DNA from: Sanderia malayensis
Taxonomy: Eukaryota; Cnidaria; Scyphozoa; Semaeostomeae; Pelagiidae
DNA: 64,000 bases
Direction: 5' to 3'
NCBI GenBank assembly: GCA_013076295.1
Contig: RQOL01000699.1
Span: forward strand, 2,666,001 to 2,730,000
Positions 37,958 through 51,680 of the stretch are shown here, piece after piece (positions within the stretch are counted from its first letter, which is position 1; every line of letters begins with the position of its first letter). The position numbers and the translations under genes were made by a program. Under the pieces are notes generated by a model. It worked only from the letters and a program-made list of their open reading frames with translations. It ran no database searches and was not told the DNA's origin.

Positions 37958-39350
37958 TTAAAGTTATTTTTTCAAATTTTAATGTTTTGGGGGAGTAAAA
38001 CGGAGTAAAAGGGAGCAACATGCCAATTTTCAAACTCATTCAATTTGCATCAAATTTGGTGGAAAGTACAATTTTGGTGCGCTGAATTTTAATATGGAAC
38101 TTAGATTTTGAAGTTTTCATGTTTTGGGGGAATAAAACGGGTTAAAAGGGGGCAATATGCAATTTTTCAAACTCGTTCAATTTGCATCAAACTTGGTGAA
38201 AAGTACAATTTTGGTGCGCTGAATTTTAATATGGAACTTAGTTTTGGAAATTTTCATGTTTTGGGGGAATAAAACGGGGTAAAAGGGGGCAATATGCAAT
38301 TTTTCAAACTCCTTCAATTTGCATCAAATTGGGAGGAAAGTAAAATTTTGGTGCGCTGAATTTGAATATGGAACTTACTTTTAGAAACTTTCATGTTTTG
38401 AGGGAATAAAACGGGGTAAAAGGGAGCAATATGCGATTTTTGAAACTCGTTCAATTTGCATCAAATTTGGTGGAAAGTACAATTTTGGTGCGCTGAGTTT
38501 GAGTATGAAACTTACTTTTTGAAATTTTAATGTTTTGGGGGAATAAAACGGGGTAAAGGGGGGCAATATGCCATTGTTCAAACTCGTATAAAATTGTATC
38601 AAAATTGGTGGAAAGTACAATTTGGGAGCGCTGAATTTGAATATGAAGCTTAGATTTCGAAATTTTAATGTTTTGGGGGAATAAAACGGAGTAAAAAGGA
38701 GCAACATGCCAAATTTTCAAACTCGTTCAATTTGCATCAAACTTGGTGAAAAGTACAATTTTGGTGCGCTGAATTTGAATATGAAACTTGGTTTTTGAAG
38801 TTTTCATGTTTTGGGGGAAGAAAACGGGGTAAAAGGGAGCAACATGCCAATTTTCAAACTCATTCAATTTGCATCAAACTTGGTGAAAAATAAAATTTTG
38901 GTGCGCTGAACTTGAATATGAAACTTAGATCTTGAAATTTTAATGTTTTGGGGGAATAAAACGGAGTAAAAGGGAGCAACATGCCAATTTTCAAACTCAT
39001 TCAATTTGCATCAATTTTGGTGAAAAGTACATATTTGGTGCGCTGAATTTGAATATCAAACTTAGTTTTTGCAGTTTTCATGTTTTGGGGGAATAAAACT
39101 GGGTAAAAGGGAGCAACATGCCAATTTTCAAACTCATTAAATTTGCATCAAACTGGATGGAAAGTACAATTTTGGTGCGCTGAATTTGAATATGAAACTT
39201 ACTTTTAGAAATTTTCATGTTTTGGGGGAATAAAACGGGGTGAAAGAGAGCAATATGCAATTTTTCAAACTCGTTCAATTTGCATCAAATTTGGTGGAAA
39301 GTACAATTTTGGTGCGCTGAATTTGAATATAAAACTTACTTCTTAAAATT
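37958..39350 (-). repeat. Family B tandem repeat (~137 bp unit), right cluster, inverted
   Basis: About ten units. The marker GTGCGCTGAAT (or a one-base variant) recurs near 38077, 38214, 38351, 38488 and 38625, exactly 137 bp apart. Compared with the 13.8-14.7 kb cluster this is the opposite strand. It passes directly into family A near 39360. Confidence 0.9.
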
Positions 39351-39359
39351 TAGTATTTA

Positions 39360-42300
39360 GTATTTTTCGATAACATGCTCCCATTTTTGACTCGCGCATG
39401 GGCAAGCGAATAGATTCTGTTCAAGTTCACTCCTATAACTCCAAAACTTTCAAAAATGACCTCGATATTCATCATCAGCGCCATTAAACTGTACTTTTTG
39501 GTGATTTTCATCAATTTCTGACAACTTTAGTTTTTTTCGATAAAAAGCTCCCATTTTTGACTCGCGCATGGGCAAGCGAATAGGAGTTGTTCAAGTTTAC
39601 TCCCATTTTTGACACACTAACCTCCAAAACCTTCAAAAATGACCTCGATATTCATAATCAGCGCCATTAAACTGTACTTTTTGGTGACTTTCATCAATTT
39701 CTGACAACTTTAGTTTTTTTTGATAAAATGCTCCCATTTTTGACTCGCGCATGGGCAAGCGGAGTAGAATTTGTTAAAGATTACTCCCATTTTTGACACC
39801 ATAAACTGCAAAATTTTCAAAAAAGACCCCCGATATCCCCGATAATCAGCGCCATTAAACTGTACTTTTTGGTGATTTTCATCATTTTCTGACAACTTTA
39901 GTTTTTTCGATAACATGCTTTTATTTTTCACTCGCGCATGGGCAAGCGAGTAAATTCTGTTCAAGTTTACTCCTATTGTTGACACCCTAAACTGCAAAAA
40001 TTTCAAAAATGACCTCGATACTCATCATCAGCGCCATTAAACTGTACTTTTTGGTGTTTTTCATCAATTTCTGACAACTTTAGTTTTTTTCGATCAAATG
40101 CTCCCATTTTTGACTCGCGCATGGGCAAGCGAGTAGAAGTTGTTAAAGATTACTCCCATTTTTGACACCATAAACTGCAAAATTTTCAAAAAAGACCTCG
40201 ATGTTCATAATCAGCGCCATTAAACTGTACTTTTTTGTGATTTTTATCAATTTCTGACAACTTTAGTTTTTTTCGATAAAATGCTCCCATTTTTGACTCG
40301 CGCATGGGCAAGGGAATAGAAGTTGTTCAAGTTTACTTCTATTTTTGACACCCTAAACTGCAAAAATTTCAAAAAAGACCTCGATGTTCATAATCAGCGC
40401 CATTAAACTGTACTTTTTTGTGATTTTTATCAATTTCTGACAACTTTAGTTTTTTTCGATAAAATGCTCCCATTTTTCACTCGCGCATGGGCAAGCGAGT
40501 AGATTCTGTTCAAGTTTACTCCTATTGTTGACACCCTAAACTGCAAAAATTTCAAAAATGACCTCGATATTCATCATCAGCGCCATTAAACCGTACTTTT
40601 TGGTGATTTTCATCAATTTCTGACAACTTTAGTTTTTTTCGATAAAATGCTCCCATTTTTCACTCGCGCATGGGCAAGCGAGTAGAAGTTGTTAAAGATT
40701 ACTCCCATTTTTGACACCATAAACTGCAAAATTTTCAAAAAAGACCTCGATATTCATAATCAGCGCCATTAAACTGTACTTTTTTGTGATTTTCATCAAT
40801 TTCTGACAACTTTAGCTTTTTTCGATAACATGCTCTTATTTTTGACTCGCGCATGGGCAAGCGAGTAGAAGTTGTTAAAGATTACTCCCATTTTGACACC
40901 ATAAACTGCAAAATTTTCAAAAAAGACCTCGATGTTCATAATCAGCGCCATTAAACTGTACTTTTTTGTGATTTTTATCAATTTCTGACAACTTTAGTTT
41001 TTTTCGATAAAATGCTCCCATTCTTGACTCCGCCATGGCAAGGGAATAGAAGTTGTTCAAGTTTACTTCTATTTTTGACACCCTAAACTGCAAAAATTTC
41101 AAAAAAGACCTCGATGTTCATAATCAGCGCCCATTAAACTGTACTTTTTGTGATTTTTATCAATTTCTGACAACTTTAGTTTTTTCGATAAAATGCTCCC
41201 ATTTTTCACTCGCGCATGGGCAACGAGTAGATTCTGTTCAAGTTTACTCCTATTGTTGACACCCTAAACTGCAAAAATTTCAAAAATGACCTCGATATTC
41301 ATCATCACGCCATTAAACTGTACTTTTTGGTGATTTTCATCAATTTCTGACAACTTTAGTTTTTTCGATCAAATGCTCCCATTTTTGACTCGCGCATGGC
41401 AAGCGAGTAGAAGTGTTAAAGATTACTCCCATTTTTGACACCATAAACTGCAAAATTTTCAAAAAAAATCTCGATGTTCATAATCAGCGGCCATTAAACT
41501 GTACTTTTTGAGATTTTTATCAATTTCTGGACAACTTTAGTTTTTTTCGATAACATGCTTTTATTTTGACTCGCGCATCGGCAAGCGAGTAAAAAGTTGT
41601 TCAAGTTTCTCCCATTTTTGACACCATAAACTGCAAAAATTTCAAAAATGACCTCGATATTCATAATCAGCGCCATTAAACTGTACTTTTTGGTGATTTT
41701 CATCATTTTCTGACAACTTTAGTTTTTTTCGATAACATGCTTTTATTTTTGACTCGCGCATGGGCAAGCGAGTAGATTCTGTTCAAATTTGCTCTTATTT
41801 TTAACACCCTAAACTGCGAAATTTTCAAAAATGGCCTCGATATTCATAATCAGTGCCCTGAAACTGTACTTTTTGGTGATTTTCATCAATTTCTGACAAC
41901 TTTGGCTTTTTTCGATAAAATGCTCCTATTTTTGACTCGCACATGGGCAAGCGAGTAGAAGTTGTTCAAGTTTACTTCCATTTTTGACACCCTAAACTGC
42001 AAAAATTTCAAAAAAGACCTCGATAATCATAATCGCGCCATTAAACTGTACTTTTTGGTGATTTTCATCAATTTCTGACAACTTTAGTTTTTTTCGATAA
42101 CATGCTCTTATTTTTGACTCGCGCATGGGCAAGCGAGTAGGAGTTGTTCAATTTTACTCCCATTTTTGACACTCTAAACTGCAAAAATTTCAAAAATGAC
42201 CTCGATATTCATCATCAGCGCCATTAAACTGTACTTTTTGGTGATTTTCATCAATTTCTGACAACTTTAGTTTTTTTCGATAACATGCTTTTATTTTTGA

Positions 42301-45300
42301 CTCGCGCATCGGCAAGCGGAGTAAAAGTTGTTGAAGTTTACTCCCATTTTTGACACCATAAACTGCAAAAATTTCAAAAAATGACCTCGATATTCATAAT
42401 CAGCGCCATTTAAACTGTACTTTTTGGTGATTTTCATCATTTTCTGACAACTTTAGTTTTTTCGATAACATGCTTTTATTTTTGACTCGTGCATGGGCAA
42501 GCGAGTAGATTCTGTTCAAGTTTACTCCTATTTTAACACCCTAAACTGCGAAATTTTCAAAAATGGCCTCGATATTCATAATCAGTGCCCTGAAACTGTA
42601 CTTTTTGGTGATTTTCATCAATTTCTGACAACTTAGCTTTTTTCGATAAAATGCTCCTATTTTGACTCGCACATGGGCAAGCGAGTAGAAGTTGTTCAAG
42701 TTTACTTCCATTTTTGACACCCTAAACTGCAAAAATTTCAAAAAAGACCTCGATAATCATAATCGGCGCCATTAAACTGTACTTTTTTGGTGATTTCATC
42801 AATTTCTGACAACTTTAGTTTTTTTCGATAACATGCTCTTATTTTTGACTCGCGCATGGGCAAGTGAGTAGGAGTTGTTCAATTTTACTCCCATTTTTGA
42901 CACTCTAAACTGCAAAAATTTCAAAAATGACCTCGATATTCATCATCAGCGCCATTAAAACTGTACTTTTTGGGTGATTTTCATCAATTTCTGACAACTT
43001 AGATTTTTTCGATAAGATGCTCCCATTTTGACTCGCGCATGGGCAAGCGAGTAGATTCTGTTCAAGTTTACTCCTATTTTTAACACCCTAAAGGGCAAAA
43101 ATTTCAAAAATGACCTCGATATTCATAATATTTAGCGCCATTAAACTGTACTTTTTGGTGATTTTCATCAATTTCTGACAACTTTAGTTTTTTTCGATAA
43201 CATGCTCCCATTTTTGACTCGCGCATGGGCAAGCGAATAGATTCTGTTCAAGTTCACTCCTATAACTCCAAAACTTTCAAAAATGACCTCGATATTCATC
43301 ATCAGCGCCATTAAACTGTACTTTGGTGATTTTCATCAATTTCTGACAACTTTAGTTTTTTTCGATAAAAAAGCTCCCATTTTTGACTCGCGCATGGGCA
43401 AGCGAATAGAGTTGTTCAAGTTTACTCCCATTTTTGACACACTAACCTCCAAAACCTTCAAAAATGACCTCGATATTCATAATCAGCGCCATTAAACTGT
43501 ACTTTTTGGTGACTTTCATCAATTTCTGACAACTTTAGTTTTTTTTGATAAATGCTCCCATTTTTGACTCGCGCATGGGCAAGCGGAGTAGAATTTGTTA
43601 AAGATTACTCCCATTTTGACACCATAAACTGCAAAATTTTCAAAAAAGACCCCGATATCCCCGATAATCAGCGCCATTAAACTGTACTTTTTGGTGATTT
43701 TCATCATTTTTCTGACAAACTTAGTTTTTTCGATAACATGCTTTTATTTTTCACTCGCGCATGGCAAGCGAGTAAATTCTGTTCAAGTTTACTCCTATTG
43801 TTGACACCCTAAACTGCAAAAATTTCAAAAATGACCTCGATACTCATCATCAGCGCCATTAAACTGTACTTTTTGGTGTTTTCATCAATTTCTGACAACT
43901 TTAGTTTTTTTCGATCAAATGCTCCCATTTTTGACTCGCGCATGGGCAAGCGAGTAGAAGTTGTTAAAGATTACTCCCATTTTTGACACCATAAACTGCA
44001 AAATTTCAAAAAAGACCTCGATGTTCATAATCAGCGCCATTAAACTGTACTTTTTGTGATTTTTATCAATTTCTGACAACTTTAGTTTTTTCGATAAAAT
44101 GCTCCCATTTTGACTCGCGCATGGCAAGGGAATAGAAGTTGTTCAAGTTTACTTCTATTTTTGACACCCTAAACTGCAAAAATTTCAAAAAAGACCTCGA
44201 TGTTCATAATCAGCGCCATTAAACTGTACTTTTTTGTGATTTTTATCAATTCTGACAACTTTAGTTTTTTCGATAAAATGCTCCCATTTTCACTCGCGCA
44301 TGGGCAAGCGAGTAGATTCTGTTCAAGTTTACTCCTATTGTTGACACCCTAAACTGCAAAAATTTCAAAAATGACCTCGATATTCATCATCAGCGCCATT
44401 AAACCGTACTTTTTGGTGATTTTCATCAATTTCTGACAACTTTAGTTTTTTTCATAAAAATGCTCCCATTTTTCACTCGCGCATGGGCAAGCGAGTAGAA
44501 GTTGTTAAAGATTACTCCCATTTTGACACCATAAACTGCAAAATTTTCAAAAAAGACCTCGATATTCATAATCAGCGCCATTAAACTGTACTTTTTTGTG
44601 ATTTTCATCAATTTCTGACAACTTTAGCTTTTTTCGATAACATGCTCTTATTTTTGACTCGCGCATGGGCAAGCGAGTAGAAGTTGTTAAAGATTACTCC
44701 CATTTTTGACACCATAAACTGCAAAATTTTCAAAAAAGACCTCGATGTTCATAATCAGCGCCATTAAACTGTACTTTTTTGTGATTTTTATCAATTTCTG
44801 ACAACTTTAGTTTTTTTTCGATAAAATGCTCCCATCTTGACTCGCGCATGGGCAAGGGAATAGAAGTTGTTCAAGTTTACTTCTATTTTTGACACCCTAA
44901 ACTGCAAAAATTTCAAAAAAGACCTCGATGTTCATAATCAGCGCCATTAAACTGTACTTTTTTGTGATTTTTATCAATTTCTGACAACTTTAGTTTTTTT
45001 CGATAAAATGCTCCCATTTTTCACTCGCGCATGGGCAAGCGAGTAGATTCTGTTCAAGTTTACTCCTATTGTTGACACCCTAAACTGCAAAAATTTCAAA
45101 AATGACCTCGATATTCATCATCAGCGCCATTAAACTGTACTTTTTGGTGATTTTCATCAATTTCTGACAACTTTAGTTTTTTTCGATCAAATGCTCCCAT
45201 TTTTGACTCGCGCATGGGCAAGCGAGTAGAAGTTGTTAAAGATTACTCCCATTTGACACCATAAACTGCAAAATTTTCAAAAAAGATCTCGATGTTCATA

Positions 45301-48300
45301 ATCAGCGCCATTAAACTGTACTTTTTTGAGATTTTTATCAATTTCTGACAACTTTAGTTTTTTTCGATAACATGCTTTTATTTTTGACTCGCGCATCGGC
45401 AAGCGAGTAAAAGTTGTTCAAGTTTACTCCCATTTTTGACACCATAAACTGCAAAAATTTCAAAAATGACCTCGATATTCATAATCAGCGCCATTAAACT
45501 GTACTTTTTGGTGATTTTCATCATTTTCTGACAACTTTAGTTTTTTTCGATAACATGCTTTTATTTTTGACTCGCGCATGGGCAAGCGAGTAGATTCTGT
45601 TCAAAGCTCTTATTTTAACACCCTAAACTGCAAAATTTTCAAAAATGCCTCGATATTCATAATCAGCGCCTAAACTGTACTTTTTGGTGATTTTCATCAA
45701 TTTCTGACAACTTTAGTTTTTTTCGATAAAATGCTCCTATTTTTGACTCGCGCATGGGCAAGCGAGTAGGAGTTGTTCAATTTTACTCCATTTTTGACAC
45801 CCTAAACTGCAAAAATTTCAAAAAAGACCTCGATAATCATAATCGGCGCCATTAAACTGTACTTTTTGGTGATTTTCATCAATTTCTGACAACTTTAGTT
45901 TTTTTCGATAACATGCTCTTATTTTTGACTCGCGCATGGGCAAGCGAGTAGAGTTGTTCAATTTACTCCCATTTTTGACACCTAAACTGCAAAAATTTCA
46001 AAAATGACCTCGATATTCATCATCAGCGCCATTAAACTGTACTTTTTGGTGATTTTCATCAATTTCTGACAACTTTAGTTTTTTCGATAACATGCTTTAT
46101 TTTTGACTCGCGCATGGGCAAGCGAGTAAAGTTGTTCAAGTTTACTCCCATTTTTGACACCATAAACTGCAAAAATTTCAAAAATGACCTCGATATTCAT
46201 AATCAGCGCCATTAAACTGTACTTTTTGGTGATTTTCATCATTTTCTGACAACTTTAGTTTTTTCGATAACATGCTTTTATTTTTGACTCGTGCATGGGC
46301 AAGCGAGTAGATTCTGTTCAAGTTTACTCCTATTTTTAACACCCTAAACTGCGAAATTTTCAAAAATGGCCTCGATATTCATAATCAGTGCCATAAACTG
46401 TACTTTTTGGTGATTTTCATCAATTTCTGACAACTTTAGCTTTTTTCGATAAAATGCTCCTATTTTTGACTCGCGCATGGGCAAGCGAGTAGAAGTTGTT
46501 CAAGTTTACTTCCTTTTTGACACCCTAAACTGCAAAAATTTCAAAAAAGACCTCGATAATCATAATCGGCGCCATTAAACTGTACTTTTTGGTGATTTTC
46601 ATCAATTTCTGACAACTTTAGTTTTTTTCGATAACATGCTCTTATTTTGACTCGCGCATGGGCAGTGAGTAGGAGTTGTTCAATTTTACTCCCATTTTTG
46701 ACACTCTAAACTGCAAAAATTTCAAAAATGACCTCGATATTCATCATCAGCGCCATTAAACTGTACTTTTTGGTGATTTTCATCAATTTCTGACAACTTT
46801 AGATTTTTTCGATAAGATGCTCCATTTTTGACTCGCGCATGGGCAAAGGCAAGGAGTGATCTGTTCAAGTTTACTCCTATTTTTAACACCCTAAAGGGCA
46901 AAAATTTCAAAAATGACCTCGATATTCATAATATTTAGCGCCATTAAACTGTACTTTTGGTGATTTTCATCAATTTCTGACAACTTTAGTTTTTTTCGAT
47001 AAATGCTCCATTTTTGACTCGCGCATGGGCAAGCGAGTAGATTGTTCAAGTTTCACTCCTAAACATCCAAAATTTCAAAAATGACCTCGATATTCATCAT
47101 CAGCGCCATTAAACTGTACTTTTTTGGTGATTTTCATCAATTTCTTGACAACTTTTTTTTTTCGATAAAAAGCTCCCATTTTGACTCGCGCATGGGCAAG
47201 CAGTTGTTCAAGTTTACTCCCATTTTTGACACACTAACTCCAAAATTTCAAAATGACCTCGATATTCATAATCAGCGCATTAAAACTGTACTTTTTGGTG
47301 ACTTTCATCAATTTCTGACAACTTTAGTTTTTTTTGATAAATGCTCCCATTTTTGACTCGCGCATGGGCAAGCGAGTAGAATTTGTTAAAGATTACTCCC
47401 ATTTTTGACACCATAAACTGCAAAATTTTCAAAAAAGACCCCGATATCCGATAATCAGCGCCATTAAACTGTACTTTTGGTGATTTTCATCATTTTCTGA
47501 CAACTTTAGTTTTTTCGATAAACATGCTTTTATTTTTCACTCGCGCATGGGCAAGCGAGTAAATTCTGTTCAAGTTTACTCCTATTGTTGACACCCTAAA
47601 CTGCAAAAATTTCAAAAATGACCTCGATACTCATCATCAGCGCCATTAAACTGTACTTTTTGGTGTTTTTCATCAATTTCTGACAACTTTAGTTTTTTTC
47701 GATCAAATGCTCCCATTTTTGACTCGCGCATGGGCAAGCGAGTAGAAGTTGTTAAAGATTACTCCCATTTTTGACACCATAAACTGCAAAATTTTCAAAA
47801 AAGACCTCGATGTTCATAATCAGCGCCATTAAACTGTACTTTTTTGTGATTTTTATCAATTTCTGACAACTTTAGTTTTTTCGATAAAATGCTCCCATTT
47901 TTGACTCGCGCATGGGCAAGGGAATAGAAGTTGTTCAAGTTTACTTCTATTTTGAACCCTAAACTGCAAAATTTCAAAAAAAGACCTCGATGTTCATAAT
48001 CAGCGCCATTAAACTGTACTTTTTGTGATTTTATCAATTTCTGACAACTTTAGTTTTTTTCGATAAAATGCTCCCATTTTTCACTCGCGCATGGGCAAGC
48101 GAGTAGATTCTGTTCAAGTTTACTCCTATTGTTGACACCCTAAACTGCAAAATTTCAAAAATGACCTCGATATTCATCATCAGCGCCATTAAACCGTACT
48201 TATTGGTGATTTTCATCAATTTCTGACAACTTTAGTTTTTTTGATAAAATGCTCCCATTTTTCACTCGCGCATGGGCAAGCGAGTAGAAGTTGTTAAAGA

Positions 48301-51208
48301 TTACTCCCATTTTTGACACCATAAACTGCAAAATTTTCAAAAAAGACCTCGATATTCATAATCAGCGCCATTAAACTGTACTTTTTGGTGATTTTCATCA
48401 ATTTCTGACAACTTTAGCTTTTTTCGATAACATGCTCTTATTTTTGACTCGCGCATGGCAAGCGAGTAGAAGTTGTTAAAGATTACTCCCATTTTTGACA
48501 CCATAAATGCAAAATTTTCAAAAAAGACCTCGATGTTCATAATCAGCGCCATTAAACTGTACTTTTTTGTGATTTTTATCAATTTCTGACAACTTTAGTT
48601 TTTTCGATAAAATGCTCCCATTTTGACTCGCGCATGGGCAAGGAATAGAAGTTGTTCAAGTTTACTTCTATTTTGACACCTAAACTGCAAAAATTTCAAA
48701 AAAGACTCGATGTTCATATCAGCGCCATTAAACTGTACTTTTTTGTGATTTTATCAATTTCTGACAACTTTAGTTTTTTTCGATAAAATGCTCCATTTTT
48801 CACTCGCGCATGGGCAAGCGAGTAGATTCTGTTCAAGTTTACTCCTATTGTTGACACCTAAACTGCAAAAATTTCAAAAATGACCTCGATATTCATCATC
48901 AGCGCCATTAAACTGTACTTTTTGGTGATTTTCATCAATTTCTGACAACTTTAGTTTTTTCGATCAAATGCTCCCATTTTTGACTCGCGCATGGGCAAGC
49001 GAGTAGAAGTTGTTAAAGATTACTCCCATTTTTGACACCATAAACTGCAAAATTTTCAAAAAAGATCTCGATGTTCATAATCAGCGCCATTAAACTGTAC
49101 TTTTTTGAGATTTTATCAATTTCTGACAACTTTAGTTTTTTCGATAACATGCTTTTATTTTTGACTCGCGCATCGGCAAGCGAGTAAAGTTGTTCAAGTT
49201 TACTCCCATTTTTGACACCATAAACTGCAAAAATTTCAAAAATGACCTCGATATTCATAATCAGCGCCATTAAACTGTACTTTTTGGTGATTTTCATCAT
49301 TTTCTGACAACTTTAGTTTTTCGATAACATGCTTATTTTTGACTCGCGCATGGGCAAGCGAGTAGATTCTGTTCAAATTTGCTCTTATTTTTAACACCCT
49401 AAACTGCAAATTTCAAAAATGGCCTCGATATTCATAATCAGTGCCCTGAAACTGTACTTTTTGGTGATTTCATCAATTTCTGACAACTTTAGCTTTTTTC
49501 GATAAAATGCTCCTATTTTTGACTCGCACATGGGCAAGCGAGTAGAAGTTGTTCAAGTTTACTTCCATTTTTGACACACCTAAACTGCAAAAATTTCAAA
49601 AAAGACCTCGATAATCATCGGCGCCATTAAACTGTACTTTTTGGTGATTTTCATCAATTTCTGACAACTTTAGTTTTTTTCGATAACATGCTCTTATTTT
49701 TGACTCGCGCATGGGCAAGCGAGTAGGAGTTGTTCAATTTTACTCCCATTTTTGACACTCTAAACTGCAAAAATTTCAAAAATGACCTCGATATTCATCA
49801 TCAGCGCCATTAAACTGTACTTTTTGGTGATTTTCATCAATTTCTGACAACTTTAGTTTTTTTCGATAACATGCTTTTATTTTTGACTCGCGCATCGGCA
49901 AGCGAGTAAAAGTTGTTGAAGTTTACTCCCATTTTTGACACCATAAACTGCAAAAATTTCAAAAATGACCTCGATATTCATAATCAGCGCCATTAAACTG
50001 TACTTTTTGGTGATTTTCATCATTTTCTGACAACTTTAGTTTTTTTCGATAACATGCTTTTATTTTTGACTCGTGCATGGGCAAGCGAGTAGATTCTGTT
50101 CAAGTTTACTCCTATTTTTAACACCCTAAACTGCGAAATTTTCAAAAATGGCCTCGATATTCATAATCAGTGCCCTGAAACTGTACTTTTTGGTGATTTT
50201 CATCAATTTCTGACAACTTTAGCTTTTTTCGATAAAATGCTCCTATTTTTGACTCGCACATGGGCAAGCGAGTAGAAGTTGTTCAAGTTTACTTCCATTT
50301 TTGACACCCTAAACTGCAAAAATTTCAAAAAAGACCTCGATAATCATAATCGGCGCCATTAAACTGTACTTTTTGGTGATTTTCATCAATTTCTGACAAC
50401 TTTAGTTTTTTTCGATAACATGCTCTTATTTTTGACTCGCGCATGGGCAAGTGAGTAGGAGTTGTTCAATTTTACTCCCATTTTTGACACTCTAAACTGC
50501 AAAAATTTCAAAAATGACCTCGATATTCATCATCAGCGCCATTAAACTGTACTTTTTGGTGATTTTCATCAATTTCTGACAACTTTAGATTTTTTCGATA
50601 AGATGCTCCCATTTTTGACTCGCGCATGGGCAAGCGAGTAGATTCTGTTCAAGTTTACTCCTATTTTTAACACCCTAAAGGGCAAAAATTTCAAAAATGA
50701 CCTCGATATTCATAATATTTAGCGCCATTAAACTGTACTTTTTGGTGATTTTCATCAATTTCTGACAACTTTAGTTTTTTTCGATAAAATGCTCCGATTT
50801 TTGATTCGCGCATGGGCAAGCGAGTAGAAGTTGTTCAAGTTTACTTCTATTTTTGACACCCTAAACAGCAAAAAGTTCAAAAAAGACCTCGATAATCATA
50901 ATCGGCGCCATTAAACTGTACTTTTTGGTGATTTTCATCAATTTCTGACAACTTTGGTTCTTTTCGATAAGGCGGTCTCCCCATTTTCAAGTTTACTCCT
51001 ATTTTTGACACCCTAAACTGCAAAAATTTCAAAAATGATCTCGATATTCATAATCAGCGCCATTAAACTGTATCTTTTGGTGATTTTCATCAATTTCTGA
51101 CAACTTTAGTTTCTTCCGATAACATGCTCCCATTTTTGACTCGCGCATGGGCAAGCGAGTAGAAGTTGTTCAAGTTTACTCCCATTTTTAACACCCTAAA
51201 CTGCAAAA
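39360..51208 (-). repeat. Family A satellite, minus orientation, about 65 copies with ~3.8-kb higher-order repeat
   Basis: Monomers are the reverse complement of the left array (GACTCGCGCATGGGCAAGCG, CAGCGCCATTAAACTGTAC). Rare variants recur at matching intervals. ATAATATTTAGCGCC lies at about 43.13, 46.93 and 50.72 kb; CACCCTAAAGGGC at about 43.09, 46.89 and 50.67 kb; GACCCCGATATCC at about 39.82, 43.65 and 47.44 kb. The period is therefore near 3.8 kb, about 21 monomers, present three times. The array ends at CTAAACTGCAAAA. Confidence 0.95.
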
Positions 51209-51432
51209 GTATGATATCACTTTGCAAGTTTTTCATTGCATAAATTGTAAACTTGTTGAAACAACAAATAACATGACGTACCATGCTAGATGCTGGGCAC
51301 GCTATGGCAGGGCGGGACCAGGAGCACGATCACGCACGGAGACGGGGATCTTTTTTGACTCGTTGTTGGAAGCATCAGGTGAAAAGAAGAAAGTTTTCTA
51401 GCTGTATGCTTATGCAACTAATACAACAATTA
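51209..51432. other. Unassigned junction right of the satellite
   Basis: A short unique stretch joins the array end to the 51433-51678 element. It includes a GC-richer patch (about 51283-51350) unlike its surroundings. No gene is recognised. Confidence 0.4.
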
Positions 51433-51678
51433 CAGTACATCCTCGATTATCCGAACCTCGATTATCCGAACGCCAAAAGTTTTTACTAAATCAGTTTTTT
51501 GCAAACCAACTCTCGATCACCAAATAAAATATTCGTTGTCTTTTTATTTTTGCCCTTTATCAAAGTCAAATCCAACGAAAACATCATATTAACACATCAG
51601 TTTTCCGAATTTTTGGCGTATCCGAACGGCCCAGCAAAAAATTGAGTTAAACTTGTTCGGATAATCGAGGATGTACTG
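51433..51678. mobile_element. 246-bp pogo-like MITE
   Basis: The ends are CAGTACATCCTCGATTATCC and its inverse (ending GAGGATGTACTG), flanked by TA at 51431-51432 and 51679-51680. The design matches the element at 37769-37955 but the sequence differs, so it is a separate family. Confidence 0.83.
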
Positions 51679-51680
51679 TA

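Noticed and set aside
28226..51208. Simple haplotype duplication (both alleles of one locus joined)
   Set aside because: The gene flanks on the two sides differ completely, so a plain allelic duplication does not explain the layout; a misjoin of two repeat-ended contigs remains possible.
14541..51284. Many 60-110 residue open frames with LAHARVK and VQFNGADYEYRGHF on either strand
   Set aside because: They arise because the satellite monomer is 183 bp (61 codons). Each monomer has a stop, copies with indels shift frame freely, and no start or splice context is kept.
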